A stretch of 64,000 bases of DNA. It comes from Marchantia polymorpha subsp. ruderalis. Lineage: Eukaryota > Streptophyta > Marchantiopsida > Marchantiales > Marchantiaceae. Shown here one piece after another: positions 1 through 9,703 of this stretch. The notes under the pieces were generated by a model. The model saw only the letters and a program-made list of their open reading frames with translations. It searched no databases and was not told the origin of the DNA. The stretch spans positions 15,130,501-15,194,500 of the forward strand of contig AP031353.1 of the NCBI GenBank assembly GCA_037833965.1, written 5' to 3'. Position 1 is the first letter of the stretch. Each line of letters opens with the position of its first letter. The translations under genes were made by a program, and so were the position numbers.

Positions 1-1867
1 GAAAGTCGAATAGAGTCGTGGATCAGGTTATCTGTGTGTTCGCAGTCGCGCATCTCGGCAGCCAGCCAAGCATGCGTAAGGCCGTGCTTCGAATTTGGCC
101 GTAGAGTGGTCGTTCGTTCGCTGCAGGCGTGCGTGCATGAGACGGAGGATTTTCGCTGGGTTAGAGACGGGTTCGTCCGCTTCCGGGCTTGAGGTTTCGT
201 CAGGAGGATTGTCGAGAGGGGTGTGAGCGTTTTCGTGGGTCTCGCAAGCGGGCTCCGGTTCTTGGGCGAGAGTGCGGTTTTTTCTGGTCTTCTGGGCGCA
301 GGCAGAAGCCTGCGCTGCGTTTGCGTCGGTGTGGATAATCTGAACAAACGCTGTGTGCCTGAGGGCGGCCCGTTCTTCGAGTACAAGCAATGTCGGAACA
401 AGTTGGATGGATGATAGATTTCCAAAAACGGAGATACCTGATCAGTAGTACTTGTCTGCTTGTGTCGATCGTGTTTTTTGGGAGAATGTACCATTGTGAC
501 TGAGATGTTTGAAGCTCCAACTCTGTCAAGTCCTAGATCTCCTGCTGAAGTTCTTAACCCAACCCCAAGGTTTCCACTGTTACTTGATTGTTTGAGCGAG
601 TCCAAAGGTGGTGCGAAGACATTTTGAGTTGTATTTCCGCTTTGAGGATAACCCTGGCCAGCAGTCAGCTGATTCACGAGATCAGGATTCTGTAGAAGAA
701 GGGTAAGAAGAGCTGGATCATGTGCTACTGCACCCCCAGCAGATAGTTGTTGGAGTAGCAAATCAAGCCCACTGACATTGGATACCCTCCTCGACTGATC
801 AACAGAAGAATCTGCAGCACTATACCCACTTCCAGGTTGAAACATATTGTTTGAAGGTTCTGCCATGAAACTGTTCAAAGCTATTCCAGACGGCATCCCA
901 TTTGTGGTTGGGGCAGTCATATGGTCTGTTGAAATCTGCATTGCAGAAGCAGCCTTCCAGTGATTATTGTCTAGGAATATCTCAAATGTAAGACTATCGT
1001 CATAATTCGGCTCTTCTTCCCAGGGATCTTTAGGGTCACTTGGTATAGTACTCGCATCTGGATAGTAGGCCTCCTCTTCTCTCTTCACGCGAGCAGACTG
1101 CATTTCTTTCTCTTTACTGTCTTCTCCCGCAGCTACATTCCTTTGAGGGTCCAGATGAAATTCTGCTGGAATTCTCCATCGAATCATGTTCGCTCTTAGA
1201 GCAGCATAGAAATCAATGATGGCAGGTTCTTTTGGTGGAAACCGAGAACTAGAACTCTCAACAAACTGTTGTCCCTCCTTGACCTCTACTTCATTTTCAG
1301 GAGTCGGAGAAGGTATTGTATACAACGGTACGCCAGTCGCGGGGCGTCCCGACCCCATCTGTGGATAAAGCTGCCCCGATACTGGGGCAGAAGGATGGTT
1401 TTGGTCCAAAAAGGCCGGATGTGTGTTTGTCACGGTGACAGAAACGGGATTATCTCTGGGCATATTTTTGGTAGGTCTTACTACTTCACCTCCGACAGGA
1501 AACACTGTTGCATCACTCGGTTCCTTGCATGAAAAAAGCCTGGAACCAACGTGTCTGTCGGTTGTTGTACTTGTTGGGGTATCATTGCGTGATGCACAGA
1601 CTCCATCAACCCCGGGTTAGAGCTGAAAGGAGTGAATATTTGAGACTCATCTGCTGAAACTGACGTGCTCTTTGGATACGTTTTCTGAGGAATAGAATCG
1701 AGAATGGCTGCTGATGACAAAATACCTTGAGAACGGTCAGATGTGGATGTAATCACTCTCTGGGGTATATCTTCCGGACTCAACGGTGTACTGACAATTT
1801 CGGAAAGATCTGGAGGTGAAGTGGGGTTCTCAATAGGAGGACGCTCAGGTGATGCGTATAGACGATA
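1..1867 (-). pseudogene. LD: LUMINIDEPENDENS-like gene fragment with probable frameshift
   Basis: Read right to left, one frame is open from about 1617 to the left window edge. It contains RANMIRWRIPAEFHLDPQ (about 1145-1200) and DPKDPWEEEPNYDDSL (about 990-1040). These match what I know of the conserved region of LUMINIDEPENDENS, a plant homeodomain-family nuclear protein linked to flowering-time and RNA-processing control, where a TPPE-type block is followed by a PKEPWD...YDDSLTPEI block. The part nearer 1867 is read in another frame (from about 1867 to 1481, low-complexity Ser/Pro/Thr-rich). The frames switch within 1490-1620, most simply by a 1-bp indel near the A6 run at about 1532. No homeodomain or further 5' exon is visible to the right, where a retrotransposon follows. 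The similarity is weak below about 420, so the 3' limit is uncertain. It could be a broken duplicate, or a real exon whose intron I fail to see. Confidence 0.55.
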
Positions 1868-1901
1868 GATAATGCACATGGACGCTCATGTGATGCGTAT
1901 A
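1840..1901. repeat. Short tandem duplication, period 40 bp
   Basis: A 22-base block beginning GGACGCTCA and ending GATGCGTATA occurs at 1840-1861 and again at 1880-1901 with one mismatch. It lies at the right-hand end of the LUMINIDEPENDENS-like open frame and repeats the coding motif RLYAS(P/H)ERP. It may mark where the similarity to the gene ends. Confidence 0.8.
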
Positions 1902-2543
1902 ATCTCTCAATAGATTAACGTAGGATCCCAAGGAATCTTTCTAAACTATGCCTTGTCCGAATTGGAAACTGTGAAGATAGTATACAAGAACAGTGAATCT
2001 TTGCATTTAAGTGACTTCATTTGAAGTATAGTAGGAGGTGTAGTTGAGTGGCTTGTGTCACTACACACTCTGGTATTAGTATAGTATAAATGCAGCAGAA
2101 GTAGTAAACTCAGAAAACTAAAGACACTACCAAACTGGTGATATTAGTTTCTTGAATTTGAGGTTATTTGGAGTAGCTACTGTAGTTTCATTGAGTTCAG
2201 TTGTACTCCTTGTCACAAGAAGAATAGTAGAAGCAATTTTCAGTGCAGATGCTTCTTAAAATTTCTCCAAAATGTAGAATTGGAGAAGTCATTGCTTAGT
2301 CATGGTGTGGAGGTTGACAGGAAGCTAAGGTGATGATGTAAAACTATTAAATTGGTTTAATAGTTTTAGTGCTGAATTGTGAAAAGCGTGGAGTAGTATC
2401 TGAAACCAAAGCACATTTGCTTGGTGGATGTTCAGTCTGATGTGAAAAAAAAAAAAAGGGAGTTTAGGGGTTTTGAGTTATAAGAACCTCATCTGAAGAG
2501 GCCGGAAATTTGCATTCGGTCTCACTTACTCTAGTCTTCAGTT
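1902..2543. other. Spacer, no gene seen
   Basis: No coding-like frame is visible on either strand. A run of 14 A lies at about 2442-2457. Nothing else is supported between the LUMINIDEPENDENS-like fragment and the presumed left end of the retrotransposon. Confidence 0.6.
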
Positions 2544-2960
2544 TAAGGTGGAGTGTGACAGTCCGGCGTGAAGATTCTCTATGCGACTTGGTGGACGTGA
2601 TGTCATTGTAGGCACTGGAGGCGGAAGGTGACAGGGGCGTTGGAGATCAAATCGGGATCGCGATGCGATGCGATGTCCCGTGTGTGTTGTCTTGTTTTGT
2701 GCTGTGTTTCCTTTAGACTGGAGAGTCGTTGCTAGCTGGTTGCTTGTGTTTGGATCCTCTCCAGTCTTGCTTCCTAGTGCGCGCCCGTGTAGGGGTGACG
2801 TTGAGTTCCGGAGTAGTTTTACTCCTGTGTGCTGGCGATAGGGGGCTGGACTTGATCACCGGCTGGCCTATCTATGTTTCTCTCACGGTGAGACTGGAGT
2901 GATGACCAGTAGACCGTGAGAGTCTTCTTGCTGTGATGACAGGTTAGGTTGCCCATACCC
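2544..2960 (+). repeat. Putative 5' LTR of the methyltransferase retrotransposon
   Basis: The segment starts TGTGACAGTCC and precedes the gag frame by about 500 bases with no coding potential, as expected for an LTR plus leader. A possible LTR end, GATGACA, lies at 2935-2941. I could not recognise a tRNA primer-binding site, and there is no second LTR copy in the window to define the limits, so both ends are estimates. Confidence 0.35.
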
Positions 2961-3117
2961 CTTAGCTAGTAAGGCTAGAGTAGCTCAGTGCGGCACGACG
3001 TCAGGGGCGGATTGGGTTATTGGGTGGAGATCTGGCAGTGATGCCAGTTGATGTCTCGTCATCACGGAGCAGTCTAGTGGTCCTGTTGAGGACCGCGGTG
3101 GATTTACGCGGAGTGGA

Positions 3118-4734
3118 TTGAGGTATCGGCTACCTTCACCTATTTCGCCAGTTGTTGCGGAGCAGGACCAGAGTGTTGCATACACAGAGTCTTTGGTGGT
3201 GATATCGTCTAGTGTTCCAACCCCGTTGATTTGGGACATGGACGGGATGTACGGGGCCGCGAAGGGCCCTCGACGTTACTCTGGTGCAGTGGGCACCATC
3301 AAGCTTGATGATTTTATTCAAGAGTTCGACACGTGGTGTGATATGCAGTTTCTGCGTAACCCCACGTTGTTTACACCCTTCTTTGCATGGAAGGGGTTAT
3401 TCCAGCATTTGGAGGGGCCTCCCATGGACGATTATCATGAGTTTGGTAGAGAGTATGGTGCAGAGATTGATGCATGGAGACGGCATTGGTCTCCGAACTA
3501 CTCATCCATTACCCAGGGTGGTGTGGGTACCAGTGGAGGTGCGAGTATCGGCATCAGTGGAGGTGCGAGTAGTAGCATCAGCGAGGGTACCAGTGGAGCA
3601 GTTGGCACAACTGGTACTAGTACTAGCAGCGGTATTGTTAGCATTGCCGGCGGCAGCACAAGGGGAGATGCAAGTGGCGTACCTTCGTTTAGCCCCATTC
3701 TTGAGTTCTTCCAGATATTGAGGAAGAATTATCAGGGGGTGAAAACGGAGAAGTTGAGGAGCCTCCAGGAGTTTGAGCGGAAGACTGGTGAGAGTCTTCG
3801 TGAGGCATACACTCGTATGCGACGGCTCATTTCAGTTACTCACGGTGTGACTGAGGCACAGGCTGTCCAGTAGTGGTATCGGATCCTGGACAGAGAGTTG
3901 CGGAGGAGAGTACGTGATGCTATTCTCATGAGCGACTCATCACCCACATTAGCTCATGTGTTTGCTCTTTCTGAGAAGATTGAGCTTAACATGGTGGAGG
4001 AGAGGGTGGTGACGTCTACATTTGCGAGGGACACGACCACTACTTCGCGTATCCCACATAGCCCAGCGCAGTCTCGCCCCATAAGTGGGAGTCGTGGAGG
4101 TCATACACGACATCCTTCAGGTCACAGAGAGCATAGTGCGCGGGCACCACTGCCTTCATTTTCGGGCCAGCCACAGGGACCGTCATGTTGGACATGCGGA
4201 GGAAGTCATATGAGGAAGGATTGTCCCCAGGAGTGACAGGGACAAACTCCACATGCTAGGCCACAGCCGGCACAGGTGACCTGTGATCATTGTCATCGAC
4301 CGGGTCATCCTCGAGAGCGTTGCTTTGACCTTCATCTTGAGTTGAGATCTGGAGGTAGAGGTCGTGGAGGTGATGCTCCGCGAGGCCGAGGTGGTCGAGG
4401 TGGTAGAGGTACCGGGGCCATTGAGCGTACCGCAGCGAGTGCTACTTCCGCCACAGAGAGCGCTATGGCTGCTCGGATTGAGCAGTTGGAGTAGAGGCTT
4501 GCTACTATGGCTGGTCTGGGGGCGAGCACTTCCACATCTTACGAGGGAGAGGATTTCTCCTATTTGGCCAATGTAGCACAGGTTGAGGCATCAGTTGCAG
4601 TGACCAGAGGTGGTGCTCGCACTTCAGAGCCACGAGGTGCGACTAGTTGGACCCTCAGAGGGGTGAGGGTGGACGTCAGTCTAGACTTCCCCAGTCCTTT
4701 TTGTTGTCAGAGGTGGGTAGCAGTTCATCTATGA
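3118..4734 (+). pseudogene. Retrotransposon gag, three premature stops
   Basis: A single frame encodes the capsid/nucleocapsid part of the polyprotein once stops at 3871 (TAG), 4234 (TGA) and 4492 (TAG) are read over. The first third is a gag-like helical region followed by a Gly/Ser/Thr-rich stretch (about 3505-3680). Two zinc knuckles follow: CWTCGGSHMRKDC (about 4186-4224, C-x2-C-x3-H-x4-C) and CDHCHRPGHPRERC (about 4282-4323, C-x2-C-x4-H-x4-C). An RGG-type Arg/Gly stretch lies at about 4345-4420. Such knuckles and RGG tracts bind the genomic RNA during packaging. No convincing initiator ATG is present; the frame is open back to about 3052. All three stops are one transition away from Gln or Arg codons. 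Confidence 0.8.
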
Positions 4735-5903
4735 GACCTGCACCGCCTATTGACACTAGAGTGAGAACTGAGGTTCTTACATCATCTGTTGTGGACGCAG
4801 ACGTGCCATCTAGTGCAGTGATGCGGATGGCCACTTCAGTCTTGCGATCTCCATTGTTTTCAGCCACGGAGTTGATAGACTCTGGTATTGATTTGGCTCG
4901 AGTATTTCGGGTAGCAGCCACGTCGTGTGAGCATGGGAGAGTCGCTGCTACGAGTGCCGAGATACGTGAGGATACAGTTGAGGACCCATCCTCAACGTCT
5001 ACATTGTTCAAGGAGACGACTTGGCAGGCCGCAGCGGCGAGGATGGAGTCCTTACCAGCTCGTCCAGCCATTGATCGCGAGAGTATTGTTCCTGGTGTAT
5101 GTATGGTGGACAACCGAAGTGGTCTATTTCGGTTAGTGAGTTCTACTGGACAGGTGTATGTCCTAGCCAGAGTTTTGTTGGATTCTGGTGCACTGCCCTT
5201 GATGTTGGGCAAAACTGCATGCATTAGTTTGGGCATTCGGAGGTCAGAGTTGGAACCTTGCCTATTCCAGATCCAGACATCCCTTGGTGGCGCCAGCAAT
5301 AGGTCTTACTGTATGACCAGGGAGAGCATAGCGGTGCAGTTGAGGCATGATCATCCTCATGATAGCTCGCAGTTTGAAGTTCGTGCTGTGGTTACATCAG
5401 CAGAGGCATATGATGTGCTTGTTGGTGGAGTGGTGTTATACCCGATGGGCTTTTGGATGGACTATTGGACGGAGACTGCCGCATATCGTCCTGGTTGGCA
5501 GTCCGGAGATGGACGTCTAAGCGAGCTGCCAGTGAGATTTATTTCTCGGGATCGACCTCTTGGATCTTCATCAGCGGTCTTGGCATCTGTAGCGGGTTTT
5601 AGCGGAGTGCTTACCTGGCCCGATGACTTGTTGGAGGGAAACATGTCTGCCGACGATACCTCAGTCTACGAGGATGTGGAGGAAGTTGTGAGTTTCACAG
5701 CGGCGGTGACTTCACCCTTAGATGTTCCACTGTGGAGTTCGTGCCAGACACTACAGTTGGAGGCTAATAGGTTGGTGAAAAAGGCTTGGAGTGAAGCCTC
5801 TTTACCGGCAGAGCCAGACAGGGCTTCAGCTGATCGGCTAGTTAGTGGGTCTAGCGCATTGTCTCCATTGATTACTACACCTATTGCATGGGAGTATTCC
5901 TCA
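4647..5903 (+). pseudogene. Retrotransposon aspartic protease and linker to methyltransferase
   Basis: This frame is -1 relative to gag and overlaps it at 4647-4732. The signature LLDSGALPLMLGK (DSG codons at 5181-5189) is the active-site loop of a retropepsin-type protease that would mature the polyprotein. A later VLVGGVVLYPMGFW block (about 5417-5460) resembles the second conserved strand region of gypsy proteases. The following ~145 codons have no recognisable domain and join directly, in the same frame, to the methyltransferase. I see no canonical slippery heptamer in the overlap, so the gag/protease frame change may be a simple indel. Confidence 0.7.
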
Positions 5904-6862
5904 GAGGGCATTTGTTTGCTGGATCTTTTTGGTGGAATCAGCACAGGTTTGGCTGCAGTGTTGCAGTCAGGTATTCTCGTAAGGAGATATTTGTATGTGG
6001 AGAAGGACGAGACTGCACGTCGAGTCTCTTCACGACATGTTGCATAGTTGATGCGGCGTTTTCCTTCGTTGTTGCCGCGATCAGCTGTCCGAGGATTCCA
6101 GAAGGCGTTGCCTTCAGACATTTCATTGCTGGGGGCGCCAGACCTTGATCGCGTTGGCCATATTGATATGGTGATTGCGGGCTGGCCATGTCAGGGACAC
6201 ACACGCGCTGGACATGGGACAGGGTTGCATGATCCCAGATCTCGGATGTTTTGGGAGATGATGCGAGTGTTACGTCATCTCCAAGTGCAGCAGACACGTT
6301 CTCCAGCATACATTCTGAAGAACATACCATTGTTGGGTTACACTCGGGCCCAGTTGATGGCTAGTGTCCATCAAGTCCGAGCATGGATTGGATCAGCAGT
6401 ACTGTTGGATGCTGCGAAGGTTGGATCCCGGGCTCATCGTGCACGTTTGTGGTGGATCAACCTTTTGCCGCGTGAGATATTGCGCCATGCATATGATTCG
6501 GTGCAGGGTGATTCTACACTCACCGTTGACAGTATCTTGGATGTTTCCCGACACTCTCAGGTAGTGAGAGTTGCTGACAGGTCACCTATGGCGTTGGTGA
6601 ACCGCGTAGGTCAGCCTCGGATGGCTTTACCTACATTTGTCAGTTATCCAGCATCACATGCATATCGTGATGGGGGACTTGGACTACTATGGGACAGTAC
6701 CCTACATCAGTTGGTGGAGCCCAACGCTGATGAGAGAGAGCGTGCGATGGGGTTTCTTACTGGTGTGACCGCGGCTTCTTCAGTTTCAGAGGCGTTGCGT
6801 CGTCAGGTTTTGGGTCAGGCTATGGACATGAACTGCTTGACGTGGATTGTGAGCTTGGGTTT
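5904..6862 (+). pseudogene. Retrotransposon-encoded C5-cytosine DNA methyltransferase domain
   Basis: C5-methyltransferase motifs occur in canonical order. Motif I is LLDLFGGISTGLAA (about 5916-5957), which binds S-adenosylmethionine, followed by an acidic VEKDE motif II. Motif IV is GWPCQG with the catalytic Cys codon at 6189-6191. The motif VI position reads LKNIPLLG where family members have ENV, so the catalytic Glu is Lys (AAG at 6318-6320). Motif VIII-like VGSRAHRARLWW is at about 6418-6455, and a motif X-like RRQVLGQAMDMNCLTWI is at about 6798-6848. One TAG (6045) interrupts it; it replaces a codon one transition from CAG. The order is not permuted, unlike plant DRM enzymes, and PCQG differs from the PCN of DNMT3/DRM types. 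The domain lies in frame between protease and reverse transcriptase. As it stands it cannot be catalytic. Confidence 0.88.
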
Positions 6863-7112
6863 GGCCGAGCAACGCCGTTTGCGCGCAGATTTGGTGGTTG
6901 TTACACCACTTATTAGCTCATTGCCTACCGGGACGGTAGTGGCAATGGCTGGGGGCGACAGGCGAGATATTCGGCATCCTTGGAGTTTATGGGACGTGAC
7001 AAAAGGACTTGCTAGAGTTGCAGCCCATGCAGTTGGAGAGGATTCTCAGGTGGAGGCGGCTACGAAGGAGGGTACGGAGAATCCTTCTTTGCAGTGTGTA
7101 GCGTAGCAACCA

Positions 7113-8084
7113 TTGACAGTGTCGCCTCCCTCTAGTGTGCCTATGGAGGAGGAATGGGAGCCATTGATTGGTTCCCAGATCACAGGAGGAGAGAAGCAAC
7201 GATTAACACAATTCCTACGAGACTATAGGAGTTGTTTTGCCTTCAGTATGAAGGAGTTGGGTGCGTTGATTGGACCCGGTATACGGATAGAATTGGCTAG
7301 TGATACGCCAATCTTCCGTCGTCCTTATCGATACAGTGAGATGGAGAGAAATTTGATTCGGAGTAGGACGTTGGACCTACTGGAGGCTGGACTAGTGGAG
7401 TTATCGCATGGTGAGTATGCGTCAGCCACTGTCATGCCGGTGAAGAAGGATGTACATGGCAACTACACGGATAGGCGCATGTGTGGAGACTACCGTCCTA
7501 TCAATCGGCAGACGAAGTCCGATAAGTATGGCATGCCTATACCTGAGGAGATCTTCGATGTGGTGGGACATGCGAGGATTTTTAGTACTTTGGATCTTCG
7601 GGCAGTATACCATCAGTTGCCAATTCGGGAGGAGGACAAAACCAAGACAACGTTTTGGGGCGTCAACTCCCACGGCAAGGATTGTTTGTATAAGTGGCGA
7701 TTCTTACCCTTTGGGTTGAAGAATGCACCTGCCGAGTTTCAGAGGGTTATGGACAGAATCCTGGCGGGGCTGGATTTTGTCAGATGTTACATTGATGATA
7801 TCTTGGTGTTTAGTGACACTGTGGAGCAACACAAGATACACTTGCAGATTGTGTTTGAGCGATTGAGGGCTCATGGTTTGAGGTTACATCTTGGGAACTG
7901 TAAGTTCTTCCAGGAGAAGGTTGAGTACTTGGGTCATGTGATATACCCAGGTGGTTTAGGAGTTCAGCAAGCAAAGGTGGAGGCTATTGCACGCATCCCT
8001 CGTCCCACGGATGTGAGTAGAGTTCGTGCATTTATGGGTTTAGCGAACTACTACCGGAGGTATGTGATGGGTTCAGTGCTATAG
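7113..8084 (+). pseudogene. Retrotransposon reverse transcriptase
   Basis: The same frame as the methyltransferase continues after TAG 7104. Reverse transcriptase blocks are visible: CGDYRPIN (about 7483-7506), FSTLDLRAVYHQLPI (about 7580-7625), KWRFLPFGLKNAPAEFQRVMD (about 7692-7755) and the catalytic YIDDILVFS (YIDD codons 7788-7799). FMGLANYYRRYV marks the C-terminal connection. The frame then shifts at about 8066: the expected GFSAIAKPLN continuation is read in the next frame, so one base seems to be lost. The polymerase residues themselves are intact. Its role would be copying element RNA into cDNA in the particle. Confidence 0.9.
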
Positions 8085-8600
8085 CCAAGCCTTTGAACCA
8101 GTTGCTGAAGTCAGATCAGGAGTGGCAATGGGGAGATGAGCAGGAGAGAGCTTTTGTTGAGCTCAAGGCCAGGTTGGTGGCCGCTCCCATCTTGAGGAGA
8201 CCTATCAGAGGTCGTCCATACCAATTGCACACTGATTGGAGTATGTTGGGACTTGGAGTGGTGTTGACGCAGCGTGATGATGAGGGCAAGGAGTTTGTGG
8301 TTGCGTACGCTAGTCTTTCGAACAATGCAGCGGAGTCGCGGTATAATTCGTACGAGGAAGAGTGCTTGACAGTGGTGTGGGCTGTGGCGCACTTCAGGTG
8401 TTACTTGTTTGGTACGCAGTTCACCCTTGTTACTGATCATCAACCGCTCAAGTGGTTGATGGAGTCCGACAAGCTTATAGGGAAGCTTGCACGGTGAGCT
8501 CTCATCTTACAGGAGTACGACTTTCAGGTGGTGCATAGACCTGGAGTTGCGAACCTAGATGCCGATGGTTTGAGTCGAAACCCATGCACTAGCCAGGAGG
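8068..8600 (+). pseudogene. Retrotransposon RNase H
   Basis: The frame resumes with AIAKPLNQLLK and continues through an RNase H domain with LHTDWSMLGLGVVLTQ (first Asp, about 8225), SYEEECLTVVWAV (Glu, about 8350) and LVTDHQPLKWL (Asp, about 8425). A TGA at 8495 sits where gypsy elements usually have Trp in LARWAL, that is TGG to TGA. The stretch QEYDFQVVHRPGVANLDADGLSR after it is the usual RNase H to integrase junction (a VHRPG..N..AD-type motif). Confidence 0.85.
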
Positions 8601-9685
8601 ATGACACTGGAGCTAGATGGCATGGTGAGGTTGACGAGGAGATGGTGCCTGGTTGGCATGCATCTGCCTTCATGTGTTGGTTAAGTGGAAACTCCAGCAG
8701 AGAGGATCATCTGACATCTTACTCTAGTAAGAGAGTAGATGGTCGATCTCCAGATCTTGAGGTTGAGGATGGTGGTGTGGATCAGCGTGATGTACACGAT
8801 GATGCATTGGTGTTGGAGTTCCCACGGACCAGCATGGTGCCAGGCACAGTGGGTGCCAAGGAGCGAGATCGTGTTCTCCAACGGGCCAAGAGGTACCGAT
8901 TGGAGGGATCACATGTTCTCCGAGTGTGGGAGGACGAAAGGGTACGAGTAGTACCACATCCAGCCCAGAGAGCACGCATTGTGAGGCATGCTCATGAGGA
9001 GTTGGGACATTTTGGAGTGAAGCGTACATACAGCTTACTCCTTGGTCAGTATTGGTGGCGTGGTATGCATACTCAGGTACAGCAGTTGGTATCACGTTGC
9101 ATGGTTTGTGATCGAGTGAGGGCATCATTCAATGCCCCGACACCAGTGTTACATCCATTACCCATCACGGGGTTGAGTTACCGTTGGAGTTTGGACTTTG
9201 CTGGACCACTACCTTTGACTGTACGACATCATCGGTATGTGTTGGTGATGGTGGAGCATTTCTCCAAGTGGATTGAGTTGGTGGCATTACCTGACAAGGC
9301 AAGTGAGGGAGTAGCGTATGCTTTTCTTGACAGAGTGCTTAGTCACTATGGTGCACCAGCTGAGGTGTTGACCGATCAGGGAACGGAGTTTCAGGATGGG
9401 TTTCAGGTCTTGTGCGACAAGGCACTGATTGATCATCGGACCATGTCGCGAGATCATCCAAAGGCGGATGGTTTAGCTAAACGTGTTGTACAGACGGTGA
9501 AGAGGGCGTTGCGCAAGTATGGTCTGCAGAAAGGTCATCTTGGGGACTGGGATATCCAGTTACCGTGGTTGGCCATGGGATATCGGTTCAGTCGGCAGGC
9601 ATCCTTGGCTTCCTTCTCACCATATTTTCTATTGTACGGCCGAGACCCAGACTTGCCAACACGCCAGCTAGGGGGACGAAGTTAA
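8600..9685 (+). pseudogene. Retrotransposon integrase, truncated, catalytic Glu replaced
   Basis: An HHCC zinc-binding module is at about 8975-9110 (HAHEELGHFGVKRTY ... CMVCDR). The catalytic core follows: WSLDFAGPLP (first Asp, about 9190) and VLTDQGTEF (second Asp, about 9368). The third acidic residue, expected in a DGLAERV-like context, reads DGLAKRV, with AAA at 9479-9481, so the DDE triad is broken by a G-to-A transition. The frame ends at 9685 just after GRDPDLPTR, before the GPY/F region and any chromodomain. The stop is created by the GTTAA repeat at the junction, so the element is truncated rather than naturally ended. Confidence 0.88.
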
Positions 9686-9703
9686 GTTAAGTTAAGTTAA
9701 GTT
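9678..9703. repeat. GTTAA microsatellite at the retrotransposon break
   Basis: Four perfect GTTAA units (9681-9700) lie exactly where similarity to integrase stops and AT-rich unrelated spacer begins. It is probably filler or slippage at the deletion junction. Confidence 0.85.

Larger units (their letters stand above)
2544..9691 (+). mobile_element. Degenerate Ty3/gypsy retrotransposon carrying a C5-DNA methyltransferase
   Basis: Reading left to right the element encodes gag with two zinc knuckles, an aspartic protease, a cytosine-5 DNA methyltransferase, reverse transcriptase, RNase H and integrase. RT-RH-IN order is diagnostic of Ty3/gypsy (Metaviridae) rather than Ty1/copia. The left limit is placed at a TGTGACAGTCC sequence, a common LTR start. 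The right side stops abruptly after the integrase core at a GTTAA microsatellite, so the 3' LTR and any chromodomain are missing. Coding capacity is broken by stops at 3871, 4234, 4492, 6045, 7104 and 8495 and by frame shifts near 4650-4730 and 8066, so this copy is dead. No target-site duplication can be checked because the right end is lost. Confidence 0.9.

Noticed and set aside
28..390. 120-codon minus-strand frame
   Set aside because: GC-rich shadow overlapping another minus-strand frame that is open to the window edge. It begins with TTG and has no recognisable domain.
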